Shown here one piece after another: positions 25,032-32,515 of a stretch of DNA of 32,515 nt. The translations under genes and the position numbers were made by a program. The stretch is from UBA10427 sp003500135. Lineage in GTDB: Bacteria; Bacteroidota; Bacteroidia; Cytophagales; Cyclobacteriaceae. The notes under the pieces are model-generated. The model was given only the letters and a program-made list of their open reading frames with translations, was not told the origin of the DNA and did no database searches. The stretch covers positions 1 through 32,515 of the forward strand of contig CAWZYQ010000029.1 of NCBI GenBank assembly GCA_963966275.1, read 5' to 3'. Within the stretch, counting starts at the first letter, position 1; the number at the start of each line of letters is the position of its first letter.

Positions 25032-25161
25032 TGCACCATTTGTCAGGATTGCGACTGGTTAAGCAAAAGGCTTTGAATGAGTAAAATCAATAAAAAGCCT
25101 CCTTGCGAAGGCTGGAAGGCCAAAATATGTAAATAGTCATACAAGCGAAAAGTGAAAACCT

Positions 25162-25169
25162 TATATTTG
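25162..25169 (+). promoter_or_regulatory. -7 element of trxB
   Basis: TATATTTG is an exact TAnnTTTG match 53 bp before the trxB ATG. No TTG is seen at the -33 distance. Confidence 0.45.
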
Positions 25170-25222
25170 CACTTTCGTTATATATGAAGAATTTGTCATA
25201 TAATAAATCATAAGTGAATAAT

Positions 25223-26158
25223 ATGAGCGATATAGCAAACGTATTAATTTTAGGATCGGGACCGGCAGGTTATACTGCTGCCATTTATGCTGCAAGGGCA
25301 GGGCTTTCCCCAGTTATGTACCTGGGAGACCAGCCGGGTGGTCAGCTTACCATTACCAATGATGTGGAGAATTTTCCGGGGTATCCCGATGGGATCAATG
25401 GCCCACAAATGATGATGGACCTGCAAAAACAAGCAGAACGGTTTGGCACAGACACACGTTACGGTCTGGCTACTGAGGTAGACTTTAGCAAACGTCCTTT
25501 TGAAGTTAAGATTGATGATAAGGACATACTGAAAGCGCATACTATTATTATTTCTACCGGAGCTTCTGCCAAGTGGCTGGGGCTGGAGTCAGAGCAGCGC
25601 CTTAGCGGTAAAGGCGTTTCGGCATGTGCAGTATGCGATGGCTTTTTCTTTCGAAACCAGGAGGTGGTTGTGGTAGGTGGTGGCGATACTGCTGCTGAAG
25701 AAGCTACTTACCTTTCAAAACTTTGTAAGAAAGTACACGTTTTGGTTCGACGCGATGAGATGCGGGCTTCTAAAATTATGCAAAAACGTGTAATGAATAC
25801 GGAAAATATTGAAGTCCACTGGAATACCCTCACGAAGGAAGTGCTTGGAGACGACATCGTAACCGGTGTGAAAGTAGAGAATAAACTGACAGGCGAGGAA
25901 AGCATTATCAATGCAACGGGCTTCTTCGTAGCCATTGGGCACAAACCCAATACCGATATCTTCAAAGGATTTCTGGATATGGATGAAAACGGTTATATCA
26001 AAACCAAACCAGGTTCAACTTATACCAATATAGAAGGTATATTTGCTTCTGGCGATGCACAAGACCATGTGTATCGACAAGCAGTTACAGCTGCTGGTAC
26101 AGGCTGTATGGCAGCCCTCGATGCAGAGCGATGGTTAACAGCCCAGGAAATAATATAA
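25223..26158 (+). CDS. trxB: Thioredoxin reductase
   Basis: A 311-residue flavoprotein that reduces thioredoxin with NADPH. FAD-binding GSGPAGYTAAIYAARAG is at 11-27, the redox-active pair Cys135-Ala-Val-Cys138 sits in SACAVCDGFFF, the NADPH site is VVGGGDTAAEEATYL near 160, and the second FAD motif is IFASGDAQDHVYRQAVTAAG near the C-terminus. The length matches the low-molecular-weight bacterial class. I chose the ATG at 25223 over a GTG nine bases upstream because the dinucleotide motif then begins at the usual distance. It precedes bshB1, another thiol-redox gene, but a strong terminator lies between them. Confidence 0.95.
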   Translation: MSDIANVLILGSGPAGYTAAIYAARAGLSPVMYLGDQPGGQLTITNDVENFPGYPDGINGPQMMMDLQKQAERFGTDTRYGLATEVDFSKRPFEVKIDDKDILKAHTIIISTGASAKWLGLESEQRLSGKGVSACAVCDGFFFRNQEVVVVGGGDTAAEEATYLSKLCKKVHVLVRRDEMRASKIMQKRVMNTENIEVHWNTLTKEVLGDDIVTGVKVENKLTGEESIINATGFFVAIGHKPNTDIFKGFLDMDENGYIKTKPGSTYTNIEGIFASGDAQDHVYRQAVTAAGTGCMAALDAERWLTAQEII

Positions 26159-26176
26159 AAAAAATCTTTTATGCAT

Positions 26177-26207
26177 AAGCTGTGGATGTAGTGTCCACAG
26201 CTTTTTT
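26177..26207 (+). terminator. Terminator of trxB
   Basis: A perfect 10-bp stem, AAGCTGTGGA (26177-26186) with TCCACAGCTT (26194-26203), then a T-run. It ends only 13 bp before the bshB1 ATG, so bshB1 either depends on read-through or its promoter overlaps trxB or this hairpin. Confidence 0.85.
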
Positions 26208-26219
26208 AATATTCAACCT

Positions 26220-26942
26220 ATGCAACAAAAACTCGATATACTGGTCATTGCGGCGCATCCTGATGATGCTGAACTTGCCTGCGCCGGTACCCTGGCATTA
26301 TCGGCTGCCCAGGGCAAAAAAACCGGGATAGTCGATCTGACAAAAGGGGAAATGGGCACCCGTGGTACACCTGAATTAAGATTAAAGGAGGCCAATGATT
26401 CCGCTAATATTCTTGGGCTAACGGTTCGTGAAAATCTCGGTTTTGAAGATGTTTTTTTTAGAAATGATAAAGAGCGCCAAACAGAGATAGCCCGTATTAT
26501 TCGCAAATATCAACCCGAAATACTCATTACCAATGCCATATCCGATCGCCATCCTGACCACGGTAAGTCGGCTGAAACAGTAAGGGATGCCGTTTTTCTT
26601 GCCGGTTTACAAAAGGTACCGACCATAGCAGATGGTAAATTGCAAAAACCTTACCGGCCAAGGGCCATATATCATTTTATTCAAAACAACTATCTGGAGC
26701 CTGATTTTATTGTGGATGTTTCGGACTTCTGGAAACAAAAAATTGAATCAATTAAGGCTTATGCTTCTCAGTTTTATGACCCTGAAAGTAAAGAACCGGA
26801 AACGTTCATCTCAAGCGAGGGGTTTTTGAAGTTTGTTGAAGCAAGACATCGTGAGTTTGGACATCGGATAGGTGTTGAATACGGCGAAGGCTATACGATT
26901 AATAGAAATATTGGGGTGAAAGATATAACAGATCTGATCTGA
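26220..26942 (+). CDS. bshB1: Bacillithiol biosynthesis deacetylase BshB1
   Basis: A 240-residue zinc-dependent deacetylase of the LmbE/PIG-L family that removes the acetyl group from GlcNAc-malate, the second step of bacillithiol synthesis. The zinc and catalytic motif AAHPDDAEL carries His13, Asp15 and Asp16; SDRHPDHGKSAE carries His111, Asp113 and His114. GEMGTRGTPELRLKEA is a BshB1-type signature, and EARHREFGHRIGVEYGEGY near the C-terminus is also typical. Other LmbE proteins (MshB, mycothiol S-conjugate amidase) are alternatives, but the overall pattern and presence of bacillithiol genes in Bacteroidota favour BshB1. Its stop codon directly abuts that of the convergent glycosyltransferase gene, with no base between. 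Confidence 0.9.
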   Translation: MQQKLDILVIAAHPDDAELACAGTLALSAAQGKKTGIVDLTKGEMGTRGTPELRLKEANDSANILGLTVRENLGFEDVFFRNDKERQTEIARIIRKYQPEILITNAISDRHPDHGKSAETVRDAVFLAGLQKVPTIADGKLQKPYRPRAIYHFIQNNYLEPDFIVDVSDFWKQKIESIKAYASQFYDPESKEPETFISSEGFLKFVEARHREFGHRIGVEYGEGYTINRNIGVKDITDLI

Positions 26943-28205
26943 TTACAATACAAAATGAGGATGGGTTTTATCCCATTCTCTTAATTGCAACAAAGCTGCT
27001 TCATACTCTTTTTCTGCCAATGTTGCACCTTCTTTTCTCATCATTTTTGCTACACCATCCAAAAGAGTTTGATCCGGACAAATGTGGTCACGCAGAAAGT
27101 GCATAGCTTTCATAGCCTTGAAGCCATCGAACCACTGATGAAAAGCATTATCAAATTGCGCATAGTTTGAGGAATTTTGGGAGAGCTTTTTAATGCTCTG
27201 CACGAAGTGGATGTTACTGAGAAAGGGCTGGAGTATAGAAGGAGATTTCTTAAAACCCGCTTCAGGATCTTCGTAAAATAATACCTTATGCTCTAACAGT
27301 TCCCTCAGTGTTTCAAAGTTATTCCAGGCATAACTGAATGTAAATTCTTTTCTCTCACACTTTGCATCCATCATCGCGCGACCGGTGCCAAAGGGCACCC
27401 GATCCGATTCTCGGGCTGAGGGGTACACTGTTGTCGTATTTAACTCAAAGTATCGGCCCAGATTAACGATCTTCTGCATAAAATAGAAGTCCTCACCCGC
27501 TTTTCTCTTGTTCATTCCACCTTGTTTGGCATATGCTTCAGCAGTAACCGCCATGCTTGAGCCAATGGCATGAAAGGCCTGCCTTACTCCGGCATATCTA
27601 AAACCGTGTACGAGGTACCTCAGGTGGAGCTCATATCGTATAATGGCGTGTGCCTGGCTTCGGTCTTTGAGTTCAACATAGGGGTGTTCAAAATGTATGC
27701 TTACCCCATTGGGTCTGTTTCGATCGAAAAAACTTTTTAATTCGATCAGATAATTTTTCTCGCAAATGCTGTCAGCATCAAAACAGGCAATTATTCCATT
27801 GGGCTTTTGCCATTTCTCAAAAGACCTTACGGCCCAATCCATGCCAATCTTGCGTGCCAGGCCTACTCCGGCATCCCTTTCAGGAAGTATACTTTCCATA
27901 ATGGCTAGTTCTAAAAAAACTGATTTTTTACCCTCATACCATGTCTTTAAACTGCTGATAGCTTGGTGATGAATCTCCTTTGCGGTTTCATCATCTTCTT
28001 CATGTTGATTGAAATGTACAATTATCCCAACCCTGATAAATGAGCTACGGCTCTGCCATAAGGAGTTAATGGATCGTGTTAAGTCTATTTCCTTATAAGC
28101 GGGAATTACCACTATTATATCCCGCTCTGATTCAAAAGGTTGTTTTTCCGAAACGGGATATTGAAGCTGACGATTCAGGTAAGTGCTTAATGCTGAAGTT
28201 TGCAT
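26943..28205 (-). CDS. Family 2-like glycosyltransferase
   Basis: A 420-residue protein with a GT-A nucleotide-sugar-binding fold. DIIVVIPAYKEIDLTRSINS at residues 29-48 is the first strand and loop, and ACFDADSICEKNYL (Asp143-x-Asp145) is the DxD-type metal site. AGEDFYFMQKIV near 255 resembles the conserved acidic/Q-x-x segment before the catalytic centre. No transmembrane helix is evident, unlike many polysaccharide synthases, so it is probably cytoplasmic or peripheral. The donor and acceptor cannot be told. It starts one base after the pdxH stop, so the two form a tight operon. No other glycan gene is nearby, and the pairing with vitamin B6 metabolism has no obvious functional explanation. 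Confidence 0.8.
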   Translation of the reverse strand: MQTSALSTYLNRQLQYPVSEKQPFESERDIIVVIPAYKEIDLTRSINSLWQSRSSFIRVGIIVHFNQHEEDDETAKEIHHQAISSLKTWYEGKKSVFLELAIMESILPERDAGVGLARKIGMDWAVRSFEKWQKPNGIIACFDADSICEKNYLIELKSFFDRNRPNGVSIHFEHPYVELKDRSQAHAIIRYELHLRYLVHGFRYAGVRQAFHAIGSSMAVTAEAYAKQGGMNKRKAGEDFYFMQKIVNLGRYFELNTTTVYPSARESDRVPFGTGRAMMDAKCERKEFTFSYAWNNFETLRELLEHKVLFYEDPEAGFKKSPSILQPFLSNIHFVQSIKKLSQNSSNYAQFDNAFHQWFDGFKAMKAMHFLRDHICPDQTLLDGVAKMMRKEGATLAEKEYEAALLQLREWDKTHPHFVL

Positions 28206-28206
28206 A

Positions 28207-28854
28207 CTAAGGCGCCAGGCGGTCTATTTTCCAATCGCCTTTACCGTTGCGCGTGAATAACAACCTGTCATGCAGGCGGCTTTCCCGACCCTGCCAAAAC
28301 TCTATCCGCTCGGGTACGATGGCATAACCGCCCCAGTTATCGGGCCTGGGCACCTTTTGTCCAATGTAACGTGCCGATTCAGCCACGAATGCCGTAATAA
28401 TATCATTTCTTGATTTTATCACCTGGCTCTGCGGAGAAATGCGGGCCCCCAATCGGCTTTTCCTTGGCCTGCTTTGAAAATATTCATTGGATTTTCCTTC
28501 AGAAACTTTACTTGCCGAGCCTTCAACATGTACCTGCCTTTCGAGTTCGGCCCAGAAAAAGGTGAGGCATACATTGGGGTTTGAGGCAATGTGCTGTCCT
28601 TTTCTACTATCGTAGTTTGTATAAAAAATATAAGCCTCGTTTTCTATTCCTTTCAATAGCACTGTACGGCAGGCTGGCTTTCCATCAGGTGATACTGTTG
28701 AGACCTGCATGGCAGTGGGCTCTGCTAACTCCGATTTGATGGCCTCCTGCAACCAAATTTCAAACTGCCGGATGGGGTTGGGGTCCACGGTTTTCTTACT
28801 CAGCTTCTGTGAACCATATTCTTTTCTTATTTGCGCTATGTTTATTTCAGTCAT
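28207..28854 (-). CDS. pdxH: Pyridoxamine 5'-phosphate oxidase
   Basis: A 215-residue FMN enzyme that oxidises pyridoxamine or pyridoxine 5'-phosphate to pyridoxal 5'-phosphate using oxygen, the last step of B6 salvage and synthesis. Motifs: DPNPIRQFEIWLQEA, AMQVSTVSPDGKPACRTVLL, YIFYTNYDSRKGQH (FMN-binding), FFWAELERQVHVEG, YFQSRPRKSRLGARISPQSQ and the C-terminal PERIEFWQGRESRLHDRLLF, with NWGGYAIVPE before it. All expected sites are intact and the length is typical. It is the first gene of a two-gene minus-strand unit with the glycosyltransferase. Confidence 0.96.
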   Translation of the reverse strand: MTEINIAQIRKEYGSQKLSKKTVDPNPIRQFEIWLQEAIKSELAEPTAMQVSTVSPDGKPACRTVLLKGIENEAYIFYTNYDSRKGQHIASNPNVCLTFFWAELERQVHVEGSASKVSEGKSNEYFQSRPRKSRLGARISPQSQVIKSRNDIITAFVAESARYIGQKVPRPDNWGGYAIVPERIEFWQGRESRLHDRLLFTRNGKGDWKIDRLAP

Positions 28855-28906
28855 TACCTGTGAACACCTTGCCGATAAAAAAGGTTATGCAATTGTAAAA
28901 GTGGGG

Positions 28907-28914
28907 CAAATATA
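28907..28914 (-). promoter_or_regulatory. -7 element of pdxH
   Basis: On the minus strand TATATTTG matches TAnnTTTG exactly, 52 bp before the pdxH ATG. No TTG is seen at the -33 distance. Confidence 0.45.
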
Positions 28915-28933
28915 ACCAAGGGAGTTTTGTTTT

Positions 28934-28973
28934 AGAAGGATAGAATAGATAATAAGATAAATTTTATCCTTCT
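28934..28973. repeat. Inverted repeat between pdxH and yqgE
   Basis: AGAAGGATA (28934-28942) and TATCCTTCT (28965-28973) form a perfect 9-bp inverted repeat with a 22-base AT-rich spacer in the divergent intergenic region. It could be a regulatory site for either gene; no function is shown. Confidence 0.4.
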
Positions 28974-29087
28974 CAAAAGTTAATTATTCAAATTATGTTA
29001 GATTGACCCCTGAGTTATTTAAAGTAAATAATTCAGATTGCCATAAAAATTTTTAATCTTTGTTTTACACATCACCAAAGGCAAGAA

Positions 29088-29669
29088 ATGGATTATTTTA
29101 AATTTAAAAGAGCCAATTTAGAGCCGGAAAATGGAGATTTATTAATATCTGAGCCGTTTTTGCCGGATCCCAACTTTTCGCGCACCGTCGTATTGATGTG
29201 CGAGCACAATAAAGAAGGCTCCCTTGGTTTTGTGTTGAATAAGTCGGCGAATATATACCTTGGAGACATATTGCCGGAAGCAGAAAAATGGGAGAAAGAG
29301 GTGTTTATTGGCGGGCCTGTTCAACAGGATACCCTTCACTTCGTACATAGGGCAGGGGATATAATTGAAGGTGGTGTGGAATTAAAGAGGGGCTTGTTCT
29401 GGGGAGGCAACTACGAACAGCTCTTGCTCATGATCGAGAATAACCAAATTGACCCTGATGCCTTTAAGTTTTTTATAGGTTACAGTGGCTGGAGCAGTGG
29501 GCAATTAGTTGATGAATTGAAAGAAAATTCTTGGATTGTTTCAAGAAATGTTGAAATATCGCAGGTTTTCGATACAAAACCCGACCAATTGTGGAAAGCA
29601 GCGCTTGAAAGGATTGGCGGTCGTTATAAAGTGTATTCGAATTATCCTGTAGACCCGAGGTTAAACTGA
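29088..29669 (+). CDS. yqgE: YqgE/AlgH family protein (UPF0301, DUF179)
   Basis: A 193-residue soluble protein of the widely conserved YqgE/AlgH family. The signatures are GDLLISEPFLPDPNFSRTVV near 18-37, GSLGFVLNKSA near 54, IGGPVQQDTLHFVH near 84 and FKFFIGYSGWSSGQLVDELK near 126-145. The biochemical function is unsettled; the name AlgH comes from an alginate-regulation report in Pseudomonas. A near-consensus promoter element (AATCTTTG, 29055-29062) lies 25 bp upstream. It precedes the DUF349 gene by 25 bp if that gene begins at 29695, so they are probably co-transcribed. Confidence 0.92.
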   Translation: MDYFKFKRANLEPENGDLLISEPFLPDPNFSRTVVLMCEHNKEGSLGFVLNKSANIYLGDILPEAEKWEKEVFIGGPVQQDTLHFVHRAGDIIEGGVELKRGLFWGGNYEQLLLMIENNQIDPDAFKFFIGYSGWSSGQLVDELKENSWIVSRNVEISQVFDTKPDQLWKAALERIGGRYKVYSNYPVDPRLN

Positions 29670-29694
29670 ACCCGACGGTAAAATGCGCATAGTT

Positions 29695-31920
29695 ATGAGT
29701 AAAGAAGAAAAAGACAAAAAGATCACGGAAACTCCTGAAAATCAACAAGATAATAAGGGGAATGCCCCTGCAGAGGAGTCTGCCGTTAACACATCCGAAG
29801 GGAATAAAACGGAGGATGATGTAGAACCAAAAGCTGTAGCTCCTGATAGTGGAACCCGGCAGGAAGAGGCCACAAAAGAAGCGTCAGGCACTGCAAATAA
29901 AATGGCACAATCACACGAAGAAGCTTCTGAGGATAAAGATGGCAAACGGGAAGAAGAGAGTGATTCCAAACCGGAAAATTCTGAAGAACCGGTTGAGGAA
30001 AAGCCTGTAGAAAAACCGGGAGCAGGTGTCACAACAGAAGAAGCAACTAAGGAAAAACCAGAAACATCCACCGTTTCAGAGGTTAAAAAAGAAGAAGAAA
30101 TAAAGGAAGATACTTCGGCGGAGTCGGCTTCTAAAGAGGAAGGTGAGTCGGAACCTTCGGACGAAAATAAGGAAGAAGGAGCGGGAGAAGGTGAACAGGA
30201 AGAGCAGGATCATCAGCTCGATTACTCCAATTACACTAAAAAACAAATGGTACAGGTGCTGGAAAGTATGAGTAAAAGTACCGATTACAATCAGTTGGGT
30301 AGGGTGCTGAAAGAGATACGCCCTGCCTTTGATGATATTTTTGAAGAAGATAAAAAGAAGGCATACGATAAATATATTGAGGAAGGTGGTGATAAGGATG
30401 GCTTTGAATATAAGATGGATGAGCTGGATAATAAGTTCAACACCTTGTACAACGAACTGCGCCAAAAGCGCCATCAGTTCTTTAATGACTTAGAAAATCA
30501 AAAAGAAAAGAACTACGAGCGAAAGCTTGAGATCCTTGAAGAATTACGCGAGTTGGTCGATGGTGAAGAAACTTCAGTGAGCATAAAAGATCTTAAGGAT
30601 CTTCAGGATAGATGGAAAAATGTGGGGCCAATACCGCATCAGCATTCAAGAAGCCTTTGGGCTAATTACAATGCTTTAATTGATCGTTTTTATGACAATC
30701 GGAGCATATACTTTGAGCTTAAAGAGCTGGACCGAAAGAAAAATTACAATCTGAAACTCGAGCTTTGTGAACGTGCCGAAAAGCTGGAAGAAGAAGAAAA
30801 TATTAAAGAGGCGATTAAGGCGCTTAATGAACTGCACGAAGAATATAAGCACATTGGCCCGGTGCCCAAAGAGGATCAGGAGCCTCTCTGGCAGCGGTTC
30901 AAGGCAGCTTCCGATAAAGTATATGCCAGAAGGAAAGTTTATTACGAGCAGTTAAAAGGAGAGTTAGAAACTAATTTAATCGCCAAAAAGGCATTGGTTG
31001 AAAAAGTTCAGTCCTTTTCAGAATTTGACTCTGAGAAGATATCGGACTGGAATGCAAAAACGAAAGAGATACTTGAGGTCCAAAAAGAATGGGAGGCAGT
31101 GGGCGGACTGCCAAAAGAACATGCCAAATCGGTAAATAAAGCATTTTGGAAATCCTTTAAAGCATTTTTTAACCATAAGGGAAACTTCTTCAAGAAACTG
31201 GAAGAACTGCGTGGTGAAAACCTTAAGAAAAAAGAAGAATTGGTCCAGAGGGCTGAATCGTTGAAGGACAGTGAAGATTTCATCAAGACAGCTGAAGAGT
31301 TAAAAGCCTTGCAACGTCAGTGGAAGGAAATTGGACCGGTACCCGAAAAGCATAGAAACGAAGTCTATCAGCGCTTCAAAAAGGCATGTGATCATTTCTT
31401 CGATCGCAAACGTGCGGCAGGTAAGGAAATCGAAAAGGATTATGTGGAAAACCTAAAGAAAAAGGAGGCGCTTTGTGAGGAGATCGAGAAGATAGTAGCG
31501 GAAGGCCCGGTGGATGTGGATAGGGTGGAAGCTATTGTTGAAGAGTGGCCGAATATTGGGTTTGTACCGAAAAAGGATATCAAGACCATCCAGAAGCGTT
31601 ACAATGATGCCATTCAGGCGGCTGCTGATAAAGCTGAGCTCAATGAAGATGAAGCACATAAGCTGAAGTTCAAAGCGCAGTTCAATAAAAGCAACTATGG
31701 CCCGAATGCCGAGCGTATGATCGCCAAAAAAGAGCATGCCCTGCGCCGTCAGATCGCGAAGCTTGAAAATGACATAGATCTGTGGAAGAACAATATGCTC
31801 TTCTTCGCCGAATCGAAAAAGGCGGATAAGTTGAAAGAAGAGTTTAACCAAAAGATCAATAAAGCCAAAAAGGAGCTTGAAATGCTCGAGGAAAAGCTTA
31901 GGATGATCAACAATATTTAA
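29695..31920 (+). CDS. DUF349 repeat protein with long acidic N-terminus
   Basis: A 741-residue cytoplasmic protein. Residues 1-180 are a low-complexity stretch dominated by Glu, Lys, Ser and Thr and are probably disordered. The rest is almost entirely helical and contains five DUF349-type units centred near residues 305, 383, 464, 542 and 616, each with a W/Y-x-x-(V/I)-G-x-(V/I/L)-P core, for example WKNVGPIPHQHS and WKEIGPVPEKHR. A coiled coil closes the chain. There is no signal peptide. DUF349 proteins are common in Bacteroidota but I know of no established function. An ATG at 29683 is also in frame; the ATG at 29695 (MSKEEKDKK) is preferred. Confidence 0.87.
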   Translation: MSKEEKDKKITETPENQQDNKGNAPAEESAVNTSEGNKTEDDVEPKAVAPDSGTRQEEATKEASGTANKMAQSHEEASEDKDGKREEESDSKPENSEEPVEEKPVEKPGAGVTTEEATKEKPETSTVSEVKKEEEIKEDTSAESASKEEGESEPSDENKEEGAGEGEQEEQDHQLDYSNYTKKQMVQVLESMSKSTDYNQLGRVLKEIRPAFDDIFEEDKKKAYDKYIEEGGDKDGFEYKMDELDNKFNTLYNELRQKRHQFFNDLENQKEKNYERKLEILEELRELVDGEETSVSIKDLKDLQDRWKNVGPIPHQHSRSLWANYNALIDRFYDNRSIYFELKELDRKKNYNLKLELCERAEKLEEEENIKEAIKALNELHEEYKHIGPVPKEDQEPLWQRFKAASDKVYARRKVYYEQLKGELETNLIAKKALVEKVQSFSEFDSEKISDWNAKTKEILEVQKEWEAVGGLPKEHAKSVNKAFWKSFKAFFNHKGNFFKKLEELRGENLKKKEELVQRAESLKDSEDFIKTAEELKALQRQWKEIGPVPEKHRNEVYQRFKKACDHFFDRKRAAGKEIEKDYVENLKKKEALCEEIEKIVAEGPVDVDRVEAIVEEWPNIGFVPKKDIKTIQKRYNDAIQAAADKAELNEDEAHKLKFKAQFNKSNYGPNAERMIAKKEHALRRQIAKLENDIDLWKNNMLFFAESKKADKLKEEFNQKINKAKKELEMLEEKLRMINNI

Positions 31921-32018
31921 CAATAAGACCTGCCTTAGAGGGCCGTTTTTTTTATAATTGGTAATCAAATATTTAAGTCCTTTCTAAGGATTTTGATCAA
32001 AAAAAGTAGCGGAGTTAT

Positions 32019-32048
32019 TTGTATAAAAAAAATCAATAGCTAGCTTTG
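32019..32048 (+). promoter_or_regulatory. Promoter of tRNA-Thr
   Basis: TTG (32019-32021), a 19-bp spacer and TAGCTTTG (32041-32048) match the Bacteroidota consensus exactly, 53 bp before the tRNA. Confidence 0.75.
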
Positions 32049-32101
32049 CAATCGCTTTTGGAAACAAGGGCAACTGAAAAACGTTCAGAATTTATAATTA
32101 T

Positions 32102-32174
<73 letters not shown>

Positions 32175-32177
32175 CAA

Positions 32178-32209
32178 AAGCCTCGCAGATGTGTCTGCGG
32201 GGCTTTTTT
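32178..32209 (+). terminator. Terminator of tRNA-Thr
   Basis: A 12-bp stem, 32178-32189 with 32194-32205, contains one G-U pair, has a TGTG loop and ends in a T-run. It starts three bases after the tRNA. Confidence 0.9.
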
Positions 32210-32260
32210 CAGTATTTATGTGTTTCATGTGCCATTTGATTTAGTGTTTAACCCAAATTC

Positions 32261-32401
32261 AGCAATAAAGCAAAATTTGCCCTATTGGCTGACGAAAACT
32301 AGGTTTTGTCGGGATTAACCCTGACAAAACCGCCTTATATTGGCGGTTTTCGTCATTTTGCAATAGAAAATTTAGTTTAAAACCCGAAAATTTTCTATTG
32401 C
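32261..32401. repeat. Cluster of inverted repeats downstream of tRNA-Thr
   Basis: Within about 140 bp there are several strong inverted repeats. CAATA/TATTG encloses GCAAA/TTTGC (32263-32287). GACGAAAAC (32291-32299) pairs with GTTTTCGTC (32346-32354). GGTTTTGTC plus GGG (32302-32313) pairs with CCC plus GACAAAACC (32319-32331). AAAACCGCC (32326-32334) pairs with GGCGGTTTT (32342-32350). A perfect 14-bp stem joins 32360-32373 and 32388-32401. No ORF covers the region. From 32402 to the window end the sequence is AT-rich and I see nothing recognisable. Confidence 0.7.
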
Positions 32402-32515
32402 TTTTGTAATTTTAAGTAAAGGTATTTATAATTTAAATTGTTATCTGTTAATTAATAAAGAACCTGAGTTCGATTAATAATTGAGTTAAAGAATATTAGC
32501 AAAAGAATTGAAAAA

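Noticed and set aside
25091..25125. A hairpin in the rpoD-trxB gap (GCCT...AGGC)
   Set aside because: The stem is only four to five pairs with no T-run and the real rpoD terminator lies upstream; likely incidental.
31453..31968. A 171-codon hydrophobic open frame on the minus strand
   Set aside because: It is antisense to the Lys/Glu-rich end of the DUF349 gene; Lys/Glu codons read in reverse give Phe/Leu-rich nonsense that mimics membrane protein.

Overview
The window reads as a chromosomal segment of a Bacteroidota (Bacteroidetes) bacterium, most likely of the Cytophagales. Evidence: several promoters match the Bacteroidota sigma pattern TTG-N(17-23)-TAnnTTTG, start codons lack Shine-Dalgarno sequences, and clade-typical families are present (DUF5686 outer-membrane protein, START-like protein, Lacal_2735-type small protein, multi-repeat DUF349 protein, BshB1 of bacillithiol synthesis, a short 287-residue primary sigma factor). 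The clusters TPR-thrS-infC-rpmI-rplT and rpsO-pnp-rpoD are housekeeping arrangements.

Layout. 1-60: two 22-bp direct repeats that look like the end of an IS21-type insertion sequence cut by the window edge. 76-1065 (-): cation diffusion facilitator. 1326-3162 (+): D-lactate dehydrogenase, a 55-residue protein, and a secreted His/Tyr/Arg-rich protein behind a sigma-54-like promoter. 3520-4431 (+): ROK sugar kinase. 4568-4974: a decayed STAS/SpoIIAA-like gene that still has promoter-like and terminator-like flanks. 5026-5912 (-): small lipoprotein and GNAT acetyltransferase, overlapping by 4 bp. 6065-14931 (+): membrane protein, topoisomerase IV (parE, parC), DUF5686 protein and TPR lipoprotein. 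14945-18201 (+): thrS-infC-rpmI-rplT. 18250-18930: a possible small RNA and tRNA-Met on the minus strand. 18934-21419 (+): START-like protein and an LptF/LptG-family permease with a long coiled-coil insertion. 21492-24986 (+): rpsO, pnp, rpoD. 25223-26942 (+): trxB and bshB1, two thiol-redox genes. 26943-28854 (-): pdxH and a glycosyltransferase. 29088-31920 (+): YqgE and DUF349 protein. 32102-32174 (+): tRNA-Thr, followed by a dense cluster of inverted repeats near the window end.

Most genes are core functions: DNA topology, translation, RNA turnover, transcription initiation and envelope building. I see no CRISPR array, toxin-antitoxin pair, phage module or defence system. The parts worth a second look are mostly non-coding: the IS-like end, the sigma-54-like promoter, the possible small RNA, the probable AUU start of infC, the pseudogene, and the inverted-repeat cluster after tRNA-Thr, which can fold in two mutually exclusive ways.
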